Shown here one piece after another: positions 46,923 through 57,089 of a stretch of 64,000 nucleotides of DNA. The position numbers and the translations under genes were made by a program. The notes below the pieces were generated by a model, which was not told the origin of the DNA, searched no databases, and saw only the letters and a program-made list of their open reading frames with translations. The DNA lies in contig NC_133534.1 in assembly GCF_048544455.1 (NCBI RefSeq), positions 34,906,217 to 34,970,216 of the forward strand. Direction: 5' to 3'. The DNA is from Silene latifolia (lineage: Eukaryota; Streptophyta; Magnoliopsida; Caryophyllales; Caryophyllaceae). The number at the start of each line of letters is the position of its first letter. Positions within the stretch are counted from its first letter, which is position 1.

Positions 46923-46924
46923 TT

Positions 46925-47758
46925 TGGAGCGTATACGGAGCGGAAGACTTAATTGTTGATTCAAGTGAGGCGAAAGATCCGAATGCACTAGGTGCAACCC
47001 GACCAGATCGTGTCACTTGATGCGTTATTGGCGAAGCGGAAGTCTTTTTTGTTTGGTTTTTGTGTTTATGTTGTGCAAGAATGAAAGGATATTTGCTTCG
47101 ATTTCTTGTGAAGAGATCGAACCAATGGGATATTTGGTATCACTAGACCTATAGTGATAACAATGGGGAATTACTCGAAACGCGTCAAGCAATTCAACTC
47201 AAACTGCGGAGCACGTCCTTAGTTTAAGGCAAGACTCGAAATCATCGACTCTTTGAAAAAGATTGAAACCAACAAGTTTCTCTCTCTAAAATGTTTTTAC
47301 TTCAACTTTGGATGATTTACAAATGAGGAGGTTAGGTCCTTATATAGGATAAAAAACCTTGGCCTCCAAGCAAGCATTTAATGCTAGTTGTAAGTTCTAG
47401 GATGAATGAATACATAGAACTTACAACCTAGACCTTTTTGTTAACTTTTATTCAAACTAGGTTGAAAATGCAAAAATATAAAATTTGGATTCTCCCCCCC
47501 TTGGCGCCGCCACATTTCGGCTCCTCCAATTGTTTCCACACGGCATCCTCTTGTTCCCACACGGCATCAAGGTTCTTGCGGGTCTTGAGCTTTAATCGCA
47601 CATATTTCCTTTCTTTTATTTGAGCCCATCCAATTTTTGTGTGCAAATATGCATTACTTGGGCGTGGTTTTGCTTGGTCCTCTAAATTGAGTACAACCTC
47701 GTTCATGTAGTCGATATTCGCATCAGGTCGTTTATTAATCTTCCCGCCATACGCATCA
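46925..47758 (-). repeat. Gypsy LTR 3 (outer, 5' in element sense)
   Basis: 834 bp. It differs from LTRs 1 and 2 by a C for T in TTGGCGCC near 47505 (a CG site). Few other differences were seen. Confidence 0.93.
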
Positions 47759-47781
47759 GTTGTTGCTCTCCAACATTGCTC

Positions 47782-47786
<5 letters not shown>

Positions 47787-47822
<36 letters not shown>

Positions 47823-48199
47823 AAACTAGATTGATCCTCTTGATAGAAGTTACCTAGAGTAACCTATCTCATCCTTTCAAATGAGTGAAGTAAGTTGAAG
47901 CCACCCGCTTTCAAACTACCTCGAAAGAGTCGGATATTCATGTCCAATATAAGCCATAAAGTTAGCAACTTTGTTGGCTTCACGATAACAATGTTTAATT
48001 ATCACCTCATCGAAGAAATGAAGATCTAATTTTACATCCTTGATAATACTAGAAATTTCCCAAGGAATTTGCCAAGTACTACGGATTGAGTTAATAACAC
48101 ATAAATTATCACCTTCGACAATTAGCTTTGAGATTTCTAAATATTTAGCTGCTAAAATGCCTTCTTTTAAGGCGAGAGCTTCCGCCACAAGAAATTGAT
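47787..48199 (-). pseudogene. LINE 3' fragment with RNase H (RVT_3-like) domain
   Basis: The minus-strand frame at 48188-47916 reads MAEALALKEGILAAKYLEIS, then LIVEGDNLCVINSIRSTWQ, SSIIKDVKLDLHFFDE and HCYREANKVANFMA, the C-terminal half of an RNase H-like domain. A T-run at 47787-47818 is its poly-A tail. The 5' part is lost. It is closely related to 22205-22975 and to the scrap at 2408. Confidence 0.7.
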
Positions 48200-49917
48200 A
48201 CTAATTTTTTATCAAATGCGGAGTAATATTACATATTTTATCATAATATGGGAACATTTTTTTCCGTCTTTATTTCATAATTCAGACGGATAACAACAAC
48301 CAACTAAAATGAGAATTTACGCCTTACAAAAGGCAGGATGATTAGCCATGATCTATGAGTAAAAATTGTTTTTTTTTTTTTTTGGCAGCAACAAAGAGTA
48401 ATTTACATCGTACATATCCGACTCTCAGAGTCAGATTTAGTTACTAAATTAAGGATGAGGGTGATAATCAAGGTAGGTTTCTTGCGGGGACGATCAGAGC
48501 TGGCCAACTGGGCACATATTTCTTTCCTCTTCTTTATCAACTGAGTTTCAGAGGAGCATCTGCAACAAAGACACACTTATGCCATGAGGACGTAGAAGTT
48601 TATGGGTGAAAGATCTACTTGTACAGAAAGTAGATAAACTATATCTTGGAGATTCGCCCCCTCGGCTAAATTTCTTCTTGGAAATTAGTATTCTTCTTTT
48701 GAGTTTCTCATACCGCTTAAGAGGGTACCTGCAAAGTTTAGATGACCTAGGGGCATATGACACTTTGTTAAACGAGGAAGAGCGCATCTTATACTTTTTC
48801 GGACAAGCTGAAAATAAGAAAAAGGCTGAATGCAAACTAAAGTGGGGCTATCAATTTTAGAAGAGAATGGCAAACTAGAATCATGAGAAATGATAGTGTA
48901 TGGTACTTGGAGGACTTGAGTACCCGCAGTACTAAAGTTGTCACATATGGATGACGTGCTCAAACTTGCATCGGAGACAAGAGGCTTAACATTGTTGATA
49001 TCTAAAGGAGACAAGTCGTCATTCATGGCAACCATCTTCTACTTTCTACAACATCTCCTCCTCCTCCTCTTCTTTTTACACTTGTCTCTTGTAGTGCCTT
49101 TTTTCCTTTGTTTTCTCATTAGAAAGGATCCGAATTGTTATCGTCGACAAATCTCTTTTATGATAAAAACTCACATTTCTACCTTTAAGGAGCTTTTGAT
49201 AAGATTGTCCAGGGATCCTTAGCCGAGAACTTCCTCCATCCTTCTTGGAGAACTCAAGAACTGACGACTTATCAGACATGTATTCGTTCTTCTTTAAGCT
49301 AGTGCACAAATCCATGCCACAATTAGTTTGAGTATCCTTTATCTCAATAACCACACTCTCGTTAACCTCTATACTCTTATCCAGTTTCAAGTCATGAAAA
49401 TTTATACAATTAAATAGGAGACCTAAGTTAACCTACTTGTTATAACGATAGAGATTTACAAACGATATTATATCCTAAATTAGTTACACAAGATAACAAT
49501 TATGTGCACAAGATATAACAAACTAGGAAAGAGTATTTACAAGATTATCACCTAATTTTGTCAAGAGTAACCTCCAATACTCTTTTACGATTTTCCTTCC
49601 TGAGAAGATGACCTTTTATCACAACTAATTCCTTTAAAATAAATATCCTTATTCCTAGGTTCTACCACCAAAGCCTCAACCAGATTTAATATAGCTTCCA
49701 ATAGTCTTTTCAACTTCATAAATGTTAACGCCTTACAAAATAATGCCTTAACTTTAAAAGGGAAATAGTTCAAAATTATGGAGCACAAGTCTAAAGCAGC
49801 TTAAAATTCCTCAAGTTTGAGGGAACATACAACAAGAATAGAATTAAGGGAAAAAACAAGTCATAACAAACAACGGCCTTATAAAAATAATTTTACCTAA
49901 AAAGAACATCCCCCTAT
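48200..49917 (-). pseudogene. Downstream part of a broken host gene, TPR-like
   Basis: On the minus strand several non-repetitive frames occur. At 49788-49585 a TPR-like segment reads KVKALFCKALTFMKLKRLLE then AILNLVEALVVEPRNKD, as in TPR co-chaperones. At 49390-49076 and 49035-48685 serine- and lysine-rich frames show no known domain. The pieces are in different phases with stops between, so either introns or decay separate them. The upstream part is beyond the hAT insertion, at 56405-57089. No full gene model can be defended. Confidence 0.35.
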
Positions 49918-50009
49918 CTTTAAGCCAGGGACGGACCTAGGGGGCCCCGGGGCAGGTGCAACCCACCAATTTTCAGAAATAAATATTTGGATGTATCTTA
50001 AATAGATAA

Positions 50010-50085
50010 CCATATGGCTCAATTGGTAGATTGGTTGAGTGCTGACTATGGCGCCCCACGTTCAATTCCTGGTAATAAACTGTTT
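50010..50085 (+). mobile_element. tRNA-like segment (SINE scrap)
   Basis: ATGGCTCAATTGGTAGATTG resembles a tRNA A-box region and CACGTTCAATTCCTGG a B-box, about 35 bp apart. It lies inside the hAT-like element. The anticodon arm does not fold as a functional tRNA, so it is not called a tRNA gene. Confidence 0.4.
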
Positions 50086-50138
50086 ATTGTCAGTTTTCTA
50101 GTTGATTTTTGGGGCTAGCCAATGTTTGTTAGATCTTT

Positions 50139-51594
50139 TGATACGGTCGTTTTAGTACCAAAAATAAAACCTAAGTACACTAACAGAAGTTAGCAGTAAG
50201 TAGGGCCGATCTCCACAGGGAGGTGGTCACTATCTACTTGTCAATTTAGTCCGTCTGAGATCACAAGATGGGGGTTTTGTAATTTGTTTTCTAAACTAAT
50301 CAAGATTAAAGGCAAGAGAATTAAATATAAGAGGGATTAGCAAGAGAGAGAAAAAACTAGGATTGTCGGGTCATCAACGAATGTCAGTTAATTGCAGCTA
50401 AGGTACATATCGGTCGCATATGTCGGTCTAAGGGGCAACGAATATCTCCTTCCGATTTCAATTCGCCCTAAAATACTATTAGCTTAGCTTCCGCCCTCAC
50501 TAAAGCATCCTACTGTTCACTGCGGGTCTCACCCCTTCCAACCTTCCGGTCTAGGTTAAGGCTTACCAAAGTTAAATTTAGCTAAATGCATCGATTCAAG
50601 TTGCTAGTTACAGTTATGAGCAGTGATTAACAACATAGACTCAACAACAAGCGAAAGATCCGTAACCTAATTAGCAATTAATAACAGTTCATTGACTCCC
50701 CTAAATCCTAACAGAGGAATTAGCTAGACATAGTAATGAGTAAGGTAAGAGCAAAAGATAAGAAAGAAACAAACATTACAAATTAAATAAAGAGAGTAAA
50801 GGGAAAGAGAAAGTTACAGATTAAGATCCAGGAAAATAGAGAGAAGAACAATGTTTAACAGTGAAAAGAATAAAAGTAATGTATATGGTGATGTTTAGAC
50901 CTAATGACGTCTTTCCTATTTATAGGAAAGACTATTATTAACCTAAACAAAATTAAAACCTTGCGGCAGATAGAAAAGTACTCGATCGAGTGGTTTAAAA
51001 CCTCTCTATCGAGTAATTTATAGCAAAACCTCTCGATCGAGTAGAAAAACTACTCGATCGAACACTATCTAAAATAGGCTATTCGATCGAGGACTTTAAA
51101 CCTCTCGATCGAACACTATCTACTCGATCGAGTAGTTTCCAGCGCATAATTCCTGCTTCGCGCACTGAATTTCAAATGGCTGCCATTGCTTCGTTACTTA
51201 GGAAAATAGGGCGTTTCCGGTGGCGTTGGAAAGATAAGAGGACAAGCTTTCATCTCCAATTAGAATCACCTGAAAATAAATTTATAGAATTCGAGATATG
51301 GCTCTTTAAAGTAGGCACTAGTAATTTGAAGTTCTTCCTTTGCTCGCCTAACTATCTTACTTCTTTGCGGATCACAATTAGTAGTTTTCAAGCTCCGACT
51401 CATCTCATCTCCTAAATGCATGCATAGGGACATGTTTTAGGCTTGATTATGCTCCTCTTTGGTTCATTTCTGCAAATAAGACAAGAGAAACCAAAGTAGA
51501 CAATTCGGGGGAAATTTGTAGCTAAACACTACACAAAATGCATAGAAATGCATGCAAATGAAGTACAAAATACTTATATAAAATACACGCATCA
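50139..51594 (-). repeat. 3' LTR of the Athila-like element
   Basis: In element sense: U3 start TGATGCGTG, then CTTATCTTTCCAACGCCACC (complement at 51219-51238), then palindromes at 51133-50980, then TATA box CTATAAATAG (complement near 50928-50939). The plus-strand frame at 51176-51415 overlaps the U3 and is not a gene. Confidence 0.8.
50980..51133. repeat. ACTCGATCGAGT palindrome array in U3
   Basis: About eight copies, some altered on one side (for example ATTCGATCGAGG, CTCTCGATCGAAC). They lie between the conserved U3 motif and the TATA box in element sense. The truncated right LTR repeats the series at 55892-56028. Confidence 0.75.
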
Positions 51595-53398
51595 AATCTC
51601 CCCAAACCAAACCTTTGCTTGTCCCCAAGCAAACTAAATGCAAAACTAATGGAACAAAAAAGAAAACTTAGAGTTAGCTATAACTTGTCTACTTGAACCA
51701 ATTTAATGCAAACAAAAATCAACAGTTACAGCTACAATGGTCATTGCGCAAACGAATTATAAGATGTCCATAAATAAAACTGACCTATCGACCTTGCAAG
51801 ACCAACAAAATCGGACTCTCACGTGGTCACTCTTCTCTCATGAAGCAAAGGGTGAATTATATATGTATAAGAGAGAAAGAGAAACAGTTACTCACCTATA
51901 CTGCGACCTACATAACATGCATGCAACAGAAATGAAAGATGATTAAAGTACTATGCATACACTCCAACTAACAATGTCCGTCACAGCCGGGAGCTTACAA
52001 ATAGTATGGGAAAGTGAGGTTTAGGCGAGAAAAGGCAAAACAGATTATGGAAATGTGGAGGTAAAAGCGCCAAGCTAGTTCCTAAACAGGACCATATAAG
52101 ACCGTCCGAATCTCAATTGACTGAAAAATAAGTACAAGTGCCCTTCATTGGCACACATCTTACTATCCAAACACACTATCTCCTCAAAAATGTGAAAATA
52201 AGAACAAGGAGTAGACCGTCACAAGATAAAAGTAAGTGCAGACGGTCTCAAAATTCAACCAACTCAATTTTTTTCAATCTTTTCTTTCTTTTTCTTCTTT
52301 TCAGCTCACGTGTGATTTTTTTTTCTTTTTTTTTTCACCACACGTATTCTTTTCTTTTTTCTCATGTTTTTTTTTCATTTTTCTTCCTTTCTCATTCCTC
52401 TACCAACTCCAATCAGCAAAAACGAGCCAAACTCGCAACGGATCAACATACCACAAAAGACACAACTAAACTAGCTTGACTGGGCAGGCTCAGTTTTGGA
52501 TGTAGCTAATGAGACAAAAAGGCTATATTTGGCAAAAGTGGAGCTAAATGGGTGAAAATGAAAGAAAAGGGGAAAATTTGCAAGCACCTCCCTGCATGTG
52601 ACACCGACCACAAACCCGAATGTATGTAATTGACAAGAAATCGAATTTCATAAACGTACAAAAGTGATAAACATGTTATGCAAGGAGTACTATTCTCAAT
52701 TCCTACATGAACCGGTCATGAATGTCACCAGTTATATTGTAAAGTAGGTTGCCAATTTATCAAGTCAAGTCTACACAGTCATCTATATTTTTGACATTAA
52801 CTCGTAGATATGCGCAAGACTAAACTAATAACTGTCAATTAGATGCAAGGCTTAAGTAAAAATGACAAGTTAAAGTGCAATTTCATCACGGAAATCAACC
52901 GTTCCGATTCGACCTATATACAAAAGTAAACGTGAAATTTTTTGAATTTTTCGAATTTTTATGAGATTTTTGATTTTTATAAAAATAAATAACAATGCAT
53001 GCAGAAATTAAACGTGACAACAAAAAATGTAATAAAAACATAAATGCAGACACGGATATGGATGCATAACCTCCCCAAACCAAACCGTACAATGCCCTCA
53101 TTGTACTCAAAAACAGGGAAAGGAAATGCAAACTAAAAAGGAGAGAGTGGAGATCCAGAAAACTCACAAGAATACGCGAAGTAGGGACCTCCCCAAACCA
53201 GCCAGCAACACGGGAGGTCACTAATAGCTCCAGAACAACGTCACATGAAGCAAAACAAAACAAATCTACTCGATCGAGAGGGAAAAGTACTCGATCGAGT
53301 AGAATGGGCTATAAAAATGTTCGATCGAAGGAAGTAAAGAACTCGATCGAGAAGACCGATTATTAAACACAATAAAAATTGAAATGTTTGAAAAACAA
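51595..53398 (-). other. Athila-like interior, non-coding 3' part
   Basis: No protein domain in either strand. It includes T-rich tracts (52260-52400) and, at 53264-53352, four more CGATCG palindromes just after the gag stop. The phrase CTCCCCAAACCA recurs (51598, 53073, 53190), each time the complement of a polypurine-tract-like GGTTTGGGGAG. Confidence 0.5.
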
Positions 53399-54874
53399 CT
53401 AAAAATTAAAACTCCGGGTTTCCTCCCGGGTAGCGCTAGTTTCAGACAGGTCCCAGCTCAACCCTTTTTTTCTTTTAGTCAGCAAATCCAATTGAGCCCA
53501 GTCAAAACAGCTCAAGGCACGCAACAATCGATCAAATAACTGCGCATGTGCTACACAAAAATTGAAGTAGCACCATAATATAGAAATAAAATAGGAAATT
53601 AAAACATGCAACCATTTGAGCCTAACGAATTTCCTATGACAACTCCCAAATTTATCCACAAAGTAATCCTGCCCTCCAGCTACGGGCAGAATATAAAAGC
53701 TCAAACTATCCGTCAGTGGAAAATAAGAGAGCTTGGGAGCATTTAAAGGTAATTTATGGTACCGTCTCAGTTTAACGAATTTTTGATGACAAGTACGGTG
53801 AAAAATTGTTAGCTTATTCGTCTCACCGGGAGGGGGTAGAGCATCAAAACAGAAAACATAAGTCAAATGAGGTATTTTACTATTAGACGTAATAAAATTA
53901 TCATTAACTACCTCAGGTTGGTCGCCGCTAACGTCGGAATCATTGATAAAAGAGTATTTTACCTCTTCCGTGCGAGGAACAATCGCTGACTCAGCTACCT
54001 TCTCGTTACCCTCCTTGGTGGGTTCTGTCTCATATATCGCAGCCTCTAGCGCGTCCAGCTCGGCTTTGAAAAGGAGAGATTCACCATAACCATTGTCTTC
54101 AGCAAATTCGTCATCCAAAACGAACCCAAGTGACAAATCATTGCTCTCCATGGCCAAAGTAGTCGATCGAGTAAAGACAGAACTCGATCTAGAGCTTTCC
54201 TCTTGATTTTTACTCGATCGAACACAAGAACATGCTCGATCGAGATCTTCCTTATAGTTGATGTTCGATCGAGTGAAATTTTCTGTTCGATCGAACACTT
54301 CCTCAGATATTTCACTCGATCGAACACTATTACTAACTCGATCGAGTGATTGTTCTAGTGCAGCGCAGAAATCTTCGTAGCTTGCTTCATTTTCAGATAT
54401 ATATTTGCATTCCGAGTCATACAAATCATTAGCGTCGATAGACAACTCGGGTCCTTCATGGGTAAGACCACTCTCTGTGTGCCTAAAGGTCGTCTCAGTG
54501 GCTAACTGAGCTATTTCAGACTCAAGCTCATTAATTTGAGCGTGCGTATATCTATCATACTCTTGCATTTTAAATGCAAGTGTCTTGATCAAAGATTTCA
54601 GTTCCGCAATCTCTTCTTTCTGTCTATCAGGAGGAGGAGCTTGTTGTTGCGATGGCCAAACGAATGGAGGCTTTTGATAGCCTTGTTGATAAGGTAGTTG
54701 TGGTGGCGCAATTGCAAAAGGTTGACTAGCTTGTCTATGCTGCTTGAACGCACATACCTCGTCATTTCCCGCTAAGCAAACAGCTGCATTGTGCCCGACA
54801 GCACCACATCTCCCACAGTAAACCACCTGTTGCGCCATAGAATGGAACATAGGCGAAAGGTCAAAGGTACTCAA
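53399..54874 (-). CDS. Gag C-terminal-like protein of the Athila-like element
   Basis: 491 codons, open throughout. Near the start is a zinc knuckle CGRCGAVGHNAAVC (CX2CX4HX4C, residues 20-33), as in Athila Gag, then a Q/P-rich linker and a coiled coil (KEEIAELKSLIKTLAFKMQE). Residues about 175-238 are a run of short repeats of LDR, VRSS, FDR and FTRS type, encoded by eight CGATCG palindromes. An acidic region and an unrecognised C-terminal part follow, with a hydrophobic stretch (ISYFISILWCYFNFCVAHA). The N-terminal Gag domain, protease and pol are absent. The start lies about 160 bp inside the primer site, so it may be the true first ATG. Its function is unknown. Confidence 0.6.
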   Translation of the reverse strand: MSTFDLSPMFHSMAQQVVYCGRCGAVGHNAAVCLAGNDEVCAFKQHRQASQPFAIAPPQLPYQQGYQKPPFVWPSQQQAPPPDRQKEEIAELKSLIKTLAFKMQEYDRYTHAQINELESEIAQLATETTFRHTESGLTHEGPELSIDANDLYDSECKYISENEASYEDFCAALEQSLDRVSNSVRSSEISEEVFDRTENFTRSNINYKEDLDRACSCVRSSKNQEESSRSSSVFTRSTTLAMESNDLSLGFVLDDEFAEDNGYGESLLFKAELDALEAAIYETEPTKEGNEKVAESAIVPRTEEVKYSFINDSDVSGDQPEVVNDNFITSNSKIPHLTYVFCFDALPPPGETNKLTIFHRTCHQKFVKLRRYHKLPLNAPKLSYFPLTDSLSFYILPVAGGQDYFVDKFGSCHRKFVRLKWLHVLISYFISILWCYFNFCVAHAQLFDRLLRALSCFDWAQLDLLTKRKKGLSWDLSETSATREETRSFNF

Positions 54875-55030
54875 GCCTTCCCTTTGACGATATTTTACCT
54901 AGAACTGTCTAGGTAGGACCTGTAGGACCTATCAAAACAGCACTAAAAAAAAAGACGAGAACGGCCTCAAGGAATAAATTCCTTGAGGCTAAAAACAGAC
55001 AAAAATAAACAAGCAAATAAAGTAGTTGCC

Positions 55031-55048
55031 TCTCCGACAACGGCGTCA
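55031..55048 (-). other. Athila-like primer-binding site (tRNA-Asp-like)
   Basis: The minus strand reads TGACGCCGTTGTCGGAGA, close to the Athila site TGGCGCCGTTGCCGGGGA that matches tRNA-Asp. It lies five bases inside the right LTR. Confidence 0.6.
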
Positions 55049-55053
55049 AAATT

Positions 55054-56034
55054 TGATACGGTCGTTTCAGTACCAAAAACGAAACCTAAGTACACTAACA
55101 GAAGCTAGCAGTAAGTAGGGTCGATCTCCACAGGGAAGCGGTCATTATCTACTTGTCAATTTAATCCGTCCGAGGTCAGAAGGTCGGGGTTTTGTAATTT
55201 ATTTTCTAAACTAATCAAGATTAAAGGCAAGAGAATTAAATATAAGAGGGATTAGTAAGAGAGAGAAAAAACTAGGATTGTCGGGTCATCAACGAATGTC
55301 AGTTAATTGCAGCTAAGGTACAGATCGGTCGCATGTGTCGATCTTTGGGGCAACGAATATCTCCTTCCGGTCTCAATTCGCCCTAAAATACTATTAGCTT
55401 AGCTCCACCCTCACTAAAGCATCCTACTGTTCACTGCGGGTCTCACCCCTTCCAACCTTCCGGTCTAGGTTAAGGCTTACCAAAGTTAAATTTAGCTAAA
55501 TGCATCGATTCAAGTTGCTAGTTACAGTTATGAGCAGTGATTAACAACATAGACTCAACAACAAGCGAAAGATCCGTAACCTAATTAGCAATTAATAACA
55601 GTTCATTGACTCCCCTAAATCCTAACAGAGGAATTAGCTAGACATAGTAATGAGTAAGGTAAGAGCAAAAGATAAGAAAGAAACAAACATTACAAATTAA
55701 ATAAAGAGAGTAAAGGGAAAGAGAAAGTTACAGATTAAGATCCAGGAAAATAGAGAGAAGAACAATGTTTAACAGTGAAAAGAATAAAAGTAATGTATAT
55801 GGTGATGTTTAGACCTAATGACGTCTTTCCTATTTATAGGAAAGACTATTATTAACCTAAACAAAATTAAAACCTTGCGGCAGATCGAAAAGTACTCGAT
55901 CGAGTGGTTTAAAACCTCTCTATCGAGTAATTTATAGCAAAACCTCGCGATCGAGTAGAAAAACTACTCGATCGAACACTATCTAAAATAGGCTATTCGA
56001 TCGAGGACTTTAAACCCCTCGATCGAACACTATC
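55054..56034 (-). repeat. Truncated 5' LTR of the Athila-like element
   Basis: 981 bp matching 50139-51119 with scattered substitutions. It stops within the palindrome array. A functional 5' promoter would lack the upstream U3 motif. Confidence 0.85.
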
Positions 56035-56040
56035 TACACT

Positions 56041-56112
56041 ATAAATGGTTGTTATAATGTTCGAACCCTAGACCTTCAAGTTACTAACAAGCATTCTTAA
56101 CCATTGAACCAC
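56041..56112 (-). mobile_element. tRNA-like segment (SINE scrap)
   Basis: On the minus strand GTGGTTCAATGGTTAAGAAT (A-box-like) precedes CTAGGGTTCGAACATT (B-box GGTTCGAAC). The spacing is that of a tRNA head. It lies near the right end of the hAT-like element. Confidence 0.5.
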
Positions 56113-56404
56113 TATCGTTTGTTATTGAATTAAATGCCAAGATATATTATATCTTATACAAAATATTTTATTTGTACATGTAAAATATTTTGAGAAAAAT
56201 TCAAAATAAAATATTATTTATCGAAAAAAGATATGTTAGGAGGAGTCTTAGTACCAAATTTTTTTCCATTGTTTTATCTATATATGAGTAGTAACTAATG
56301 TAGGGAAAGAAATTCCAAACTATGAAAATGCTATCTCGAAAGGGAAGATAATGTGATAAAAAAAATTTGGTGCCCCCGATACTAAATTCCAAGGTCCGCC
56401 ACTA

Positions 56405-57089
56405 CTTTAAGCTCTTTAACTTCAGATAAAGGTGACCCTTTAAGCTCTTAAAATGGCCTAACATCCTCTCCCTGTCATCATCAATAAACACATCGTTAAC
56501 ATAAGTACAAGCAAAAGCTTCAAGATAATCTGATAAATATTAGTGGAAGTCATAATTTGAATACTTTTGAAATAAATTCAGCATATCTAAAACCCAAAAA
56601 TAGCTTGGAAACCTAAATTATGAAGACGAGAACTAGAACTCCCCAAACTAATTTAAAACCCTAGTAAATCATTTGGAAAACAACACCCAACGAAAACCAA
56701 AACCAACCTAATTCACATCAATCGCAAGACCTCGCGAAGTGATAAAGTCAGTAGAAATTTGCATGCGATAAATCAAAGGCTAAAAGAGCAATAAACCTGT
56801 TGACCGAGGAAGATGGTGGTAAATGAAAAACACGGCTCAACCAATAACAACGAGAATAAAGATAAGAAACCAAATCAGGAACATGCAAAGAAGATGGAGC
56901 AAACCTGATCCAAAAATTGAAATCCGATCAAAATCGTGCAAAGCCACTTAAAATTAGTGATGAACAAGTAAAGGACGGGTTGGTGAAACCTCACCTTCGA
57001 CCTAAAAAACCTACCAGAGAAGTTGTCGACCAGGAGAAGATTTTAGGTTGATTTTAAGCTTTTCTCTTTCTTAGGGATTTTTGTAAAAG
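56405..57089 (-). pseudogene. Upstream part of the broken TPR-like host gene
   Basis: On the minus strand a leader-like region at about 57080-56800 (with AG|GT-like sites) precedes an exon-like frame at about 56530-56405: DYLEAFACTYVNDVFIDDDR and a KELKDRG-type segment typical of a TPR start. That segment is cut by the hAT TSD. It matches nothing I can name. Confidence 0.35.

Larger units (their letters stand above)
38658..47758 (-). mobile_element. Tandem Ty3/Gypsy array: three LTRs, two internal regions
   Basis: Three 834-bp LTRs (38658-39491, 42802-43635, 46925-47758) alternate with two internal regions (39492-42801, 43636-46924). Outer edges are TGGAGCG...CGCATCA with a single perfect TSD GTTGT (38653-38657, 47759-47763). 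No TSD lies at the inner junctions. Each inner LTR edge is directly joined to a polypurine tract on one side and a primer site on the other. So it is one insertion event whose unit was duplicated by LTR-LTR recombination, or which inserted as a dimer. LTRs are almost identical, so it is young. Protease and the integrase core are missing in both units. Confidence 0.93.
50139..56034 (-). mobile_element. Athila-like non-autonomous LTR element, 5' LTR truncated
   Basis: The left LTR (3' in sense) is 50139-51594, TGATACGG...CGCATCA, 1456 bp. The polypurine tract GGTTTGGGGAGATT (complement at 51595-51608) follows. The right LTR (55054-56034) lacks its outer 475 bp or so, cut at ATCTAC. The primer site at 55031-55048 resembles the tRNA-Asp site of Athila elements. 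The 3.5-kb interior encodes only a Gag C-terminal-like protein (53399-54874). No protease, RT or integrase was seen. Because the right LTR is cut, no TSD can be read. Confidence 0.75.
49926..56404. mobile_element. hAT-like element with 8-bp TSD, hosting an Athila-like insert
   Basis: The left end CAGGGACGGACC and the reversed right end TAGTGGCGGACC form imperfect inverted repeats, with a perfect 8-bp TSD CTTTAAGC (49918-49925, 56405-56412). Both terminal regions carry tRNA-like segments (50010-50085 and 56041-56112). Without the LTR insert under 600 bp remain and no transposase is present. The TSD lies in the exon-like sequence of the TPR-like gene. Confidence 0.65.

Noticed and set aside
50010-50085. 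A possible genuine tRNA gene
   Set aside because: A- and B-box-like sequences exist, but acceptor and anticodon stems do not pair convincingly. Better read as a SINE head.
50928-51133. CRISPR-like array (regular short palindromic repeats)
   Set aside because: Spacing is irregular, repeats are only 12 bp, there are no Cas genes, and the setting is a plant LTR promoter.
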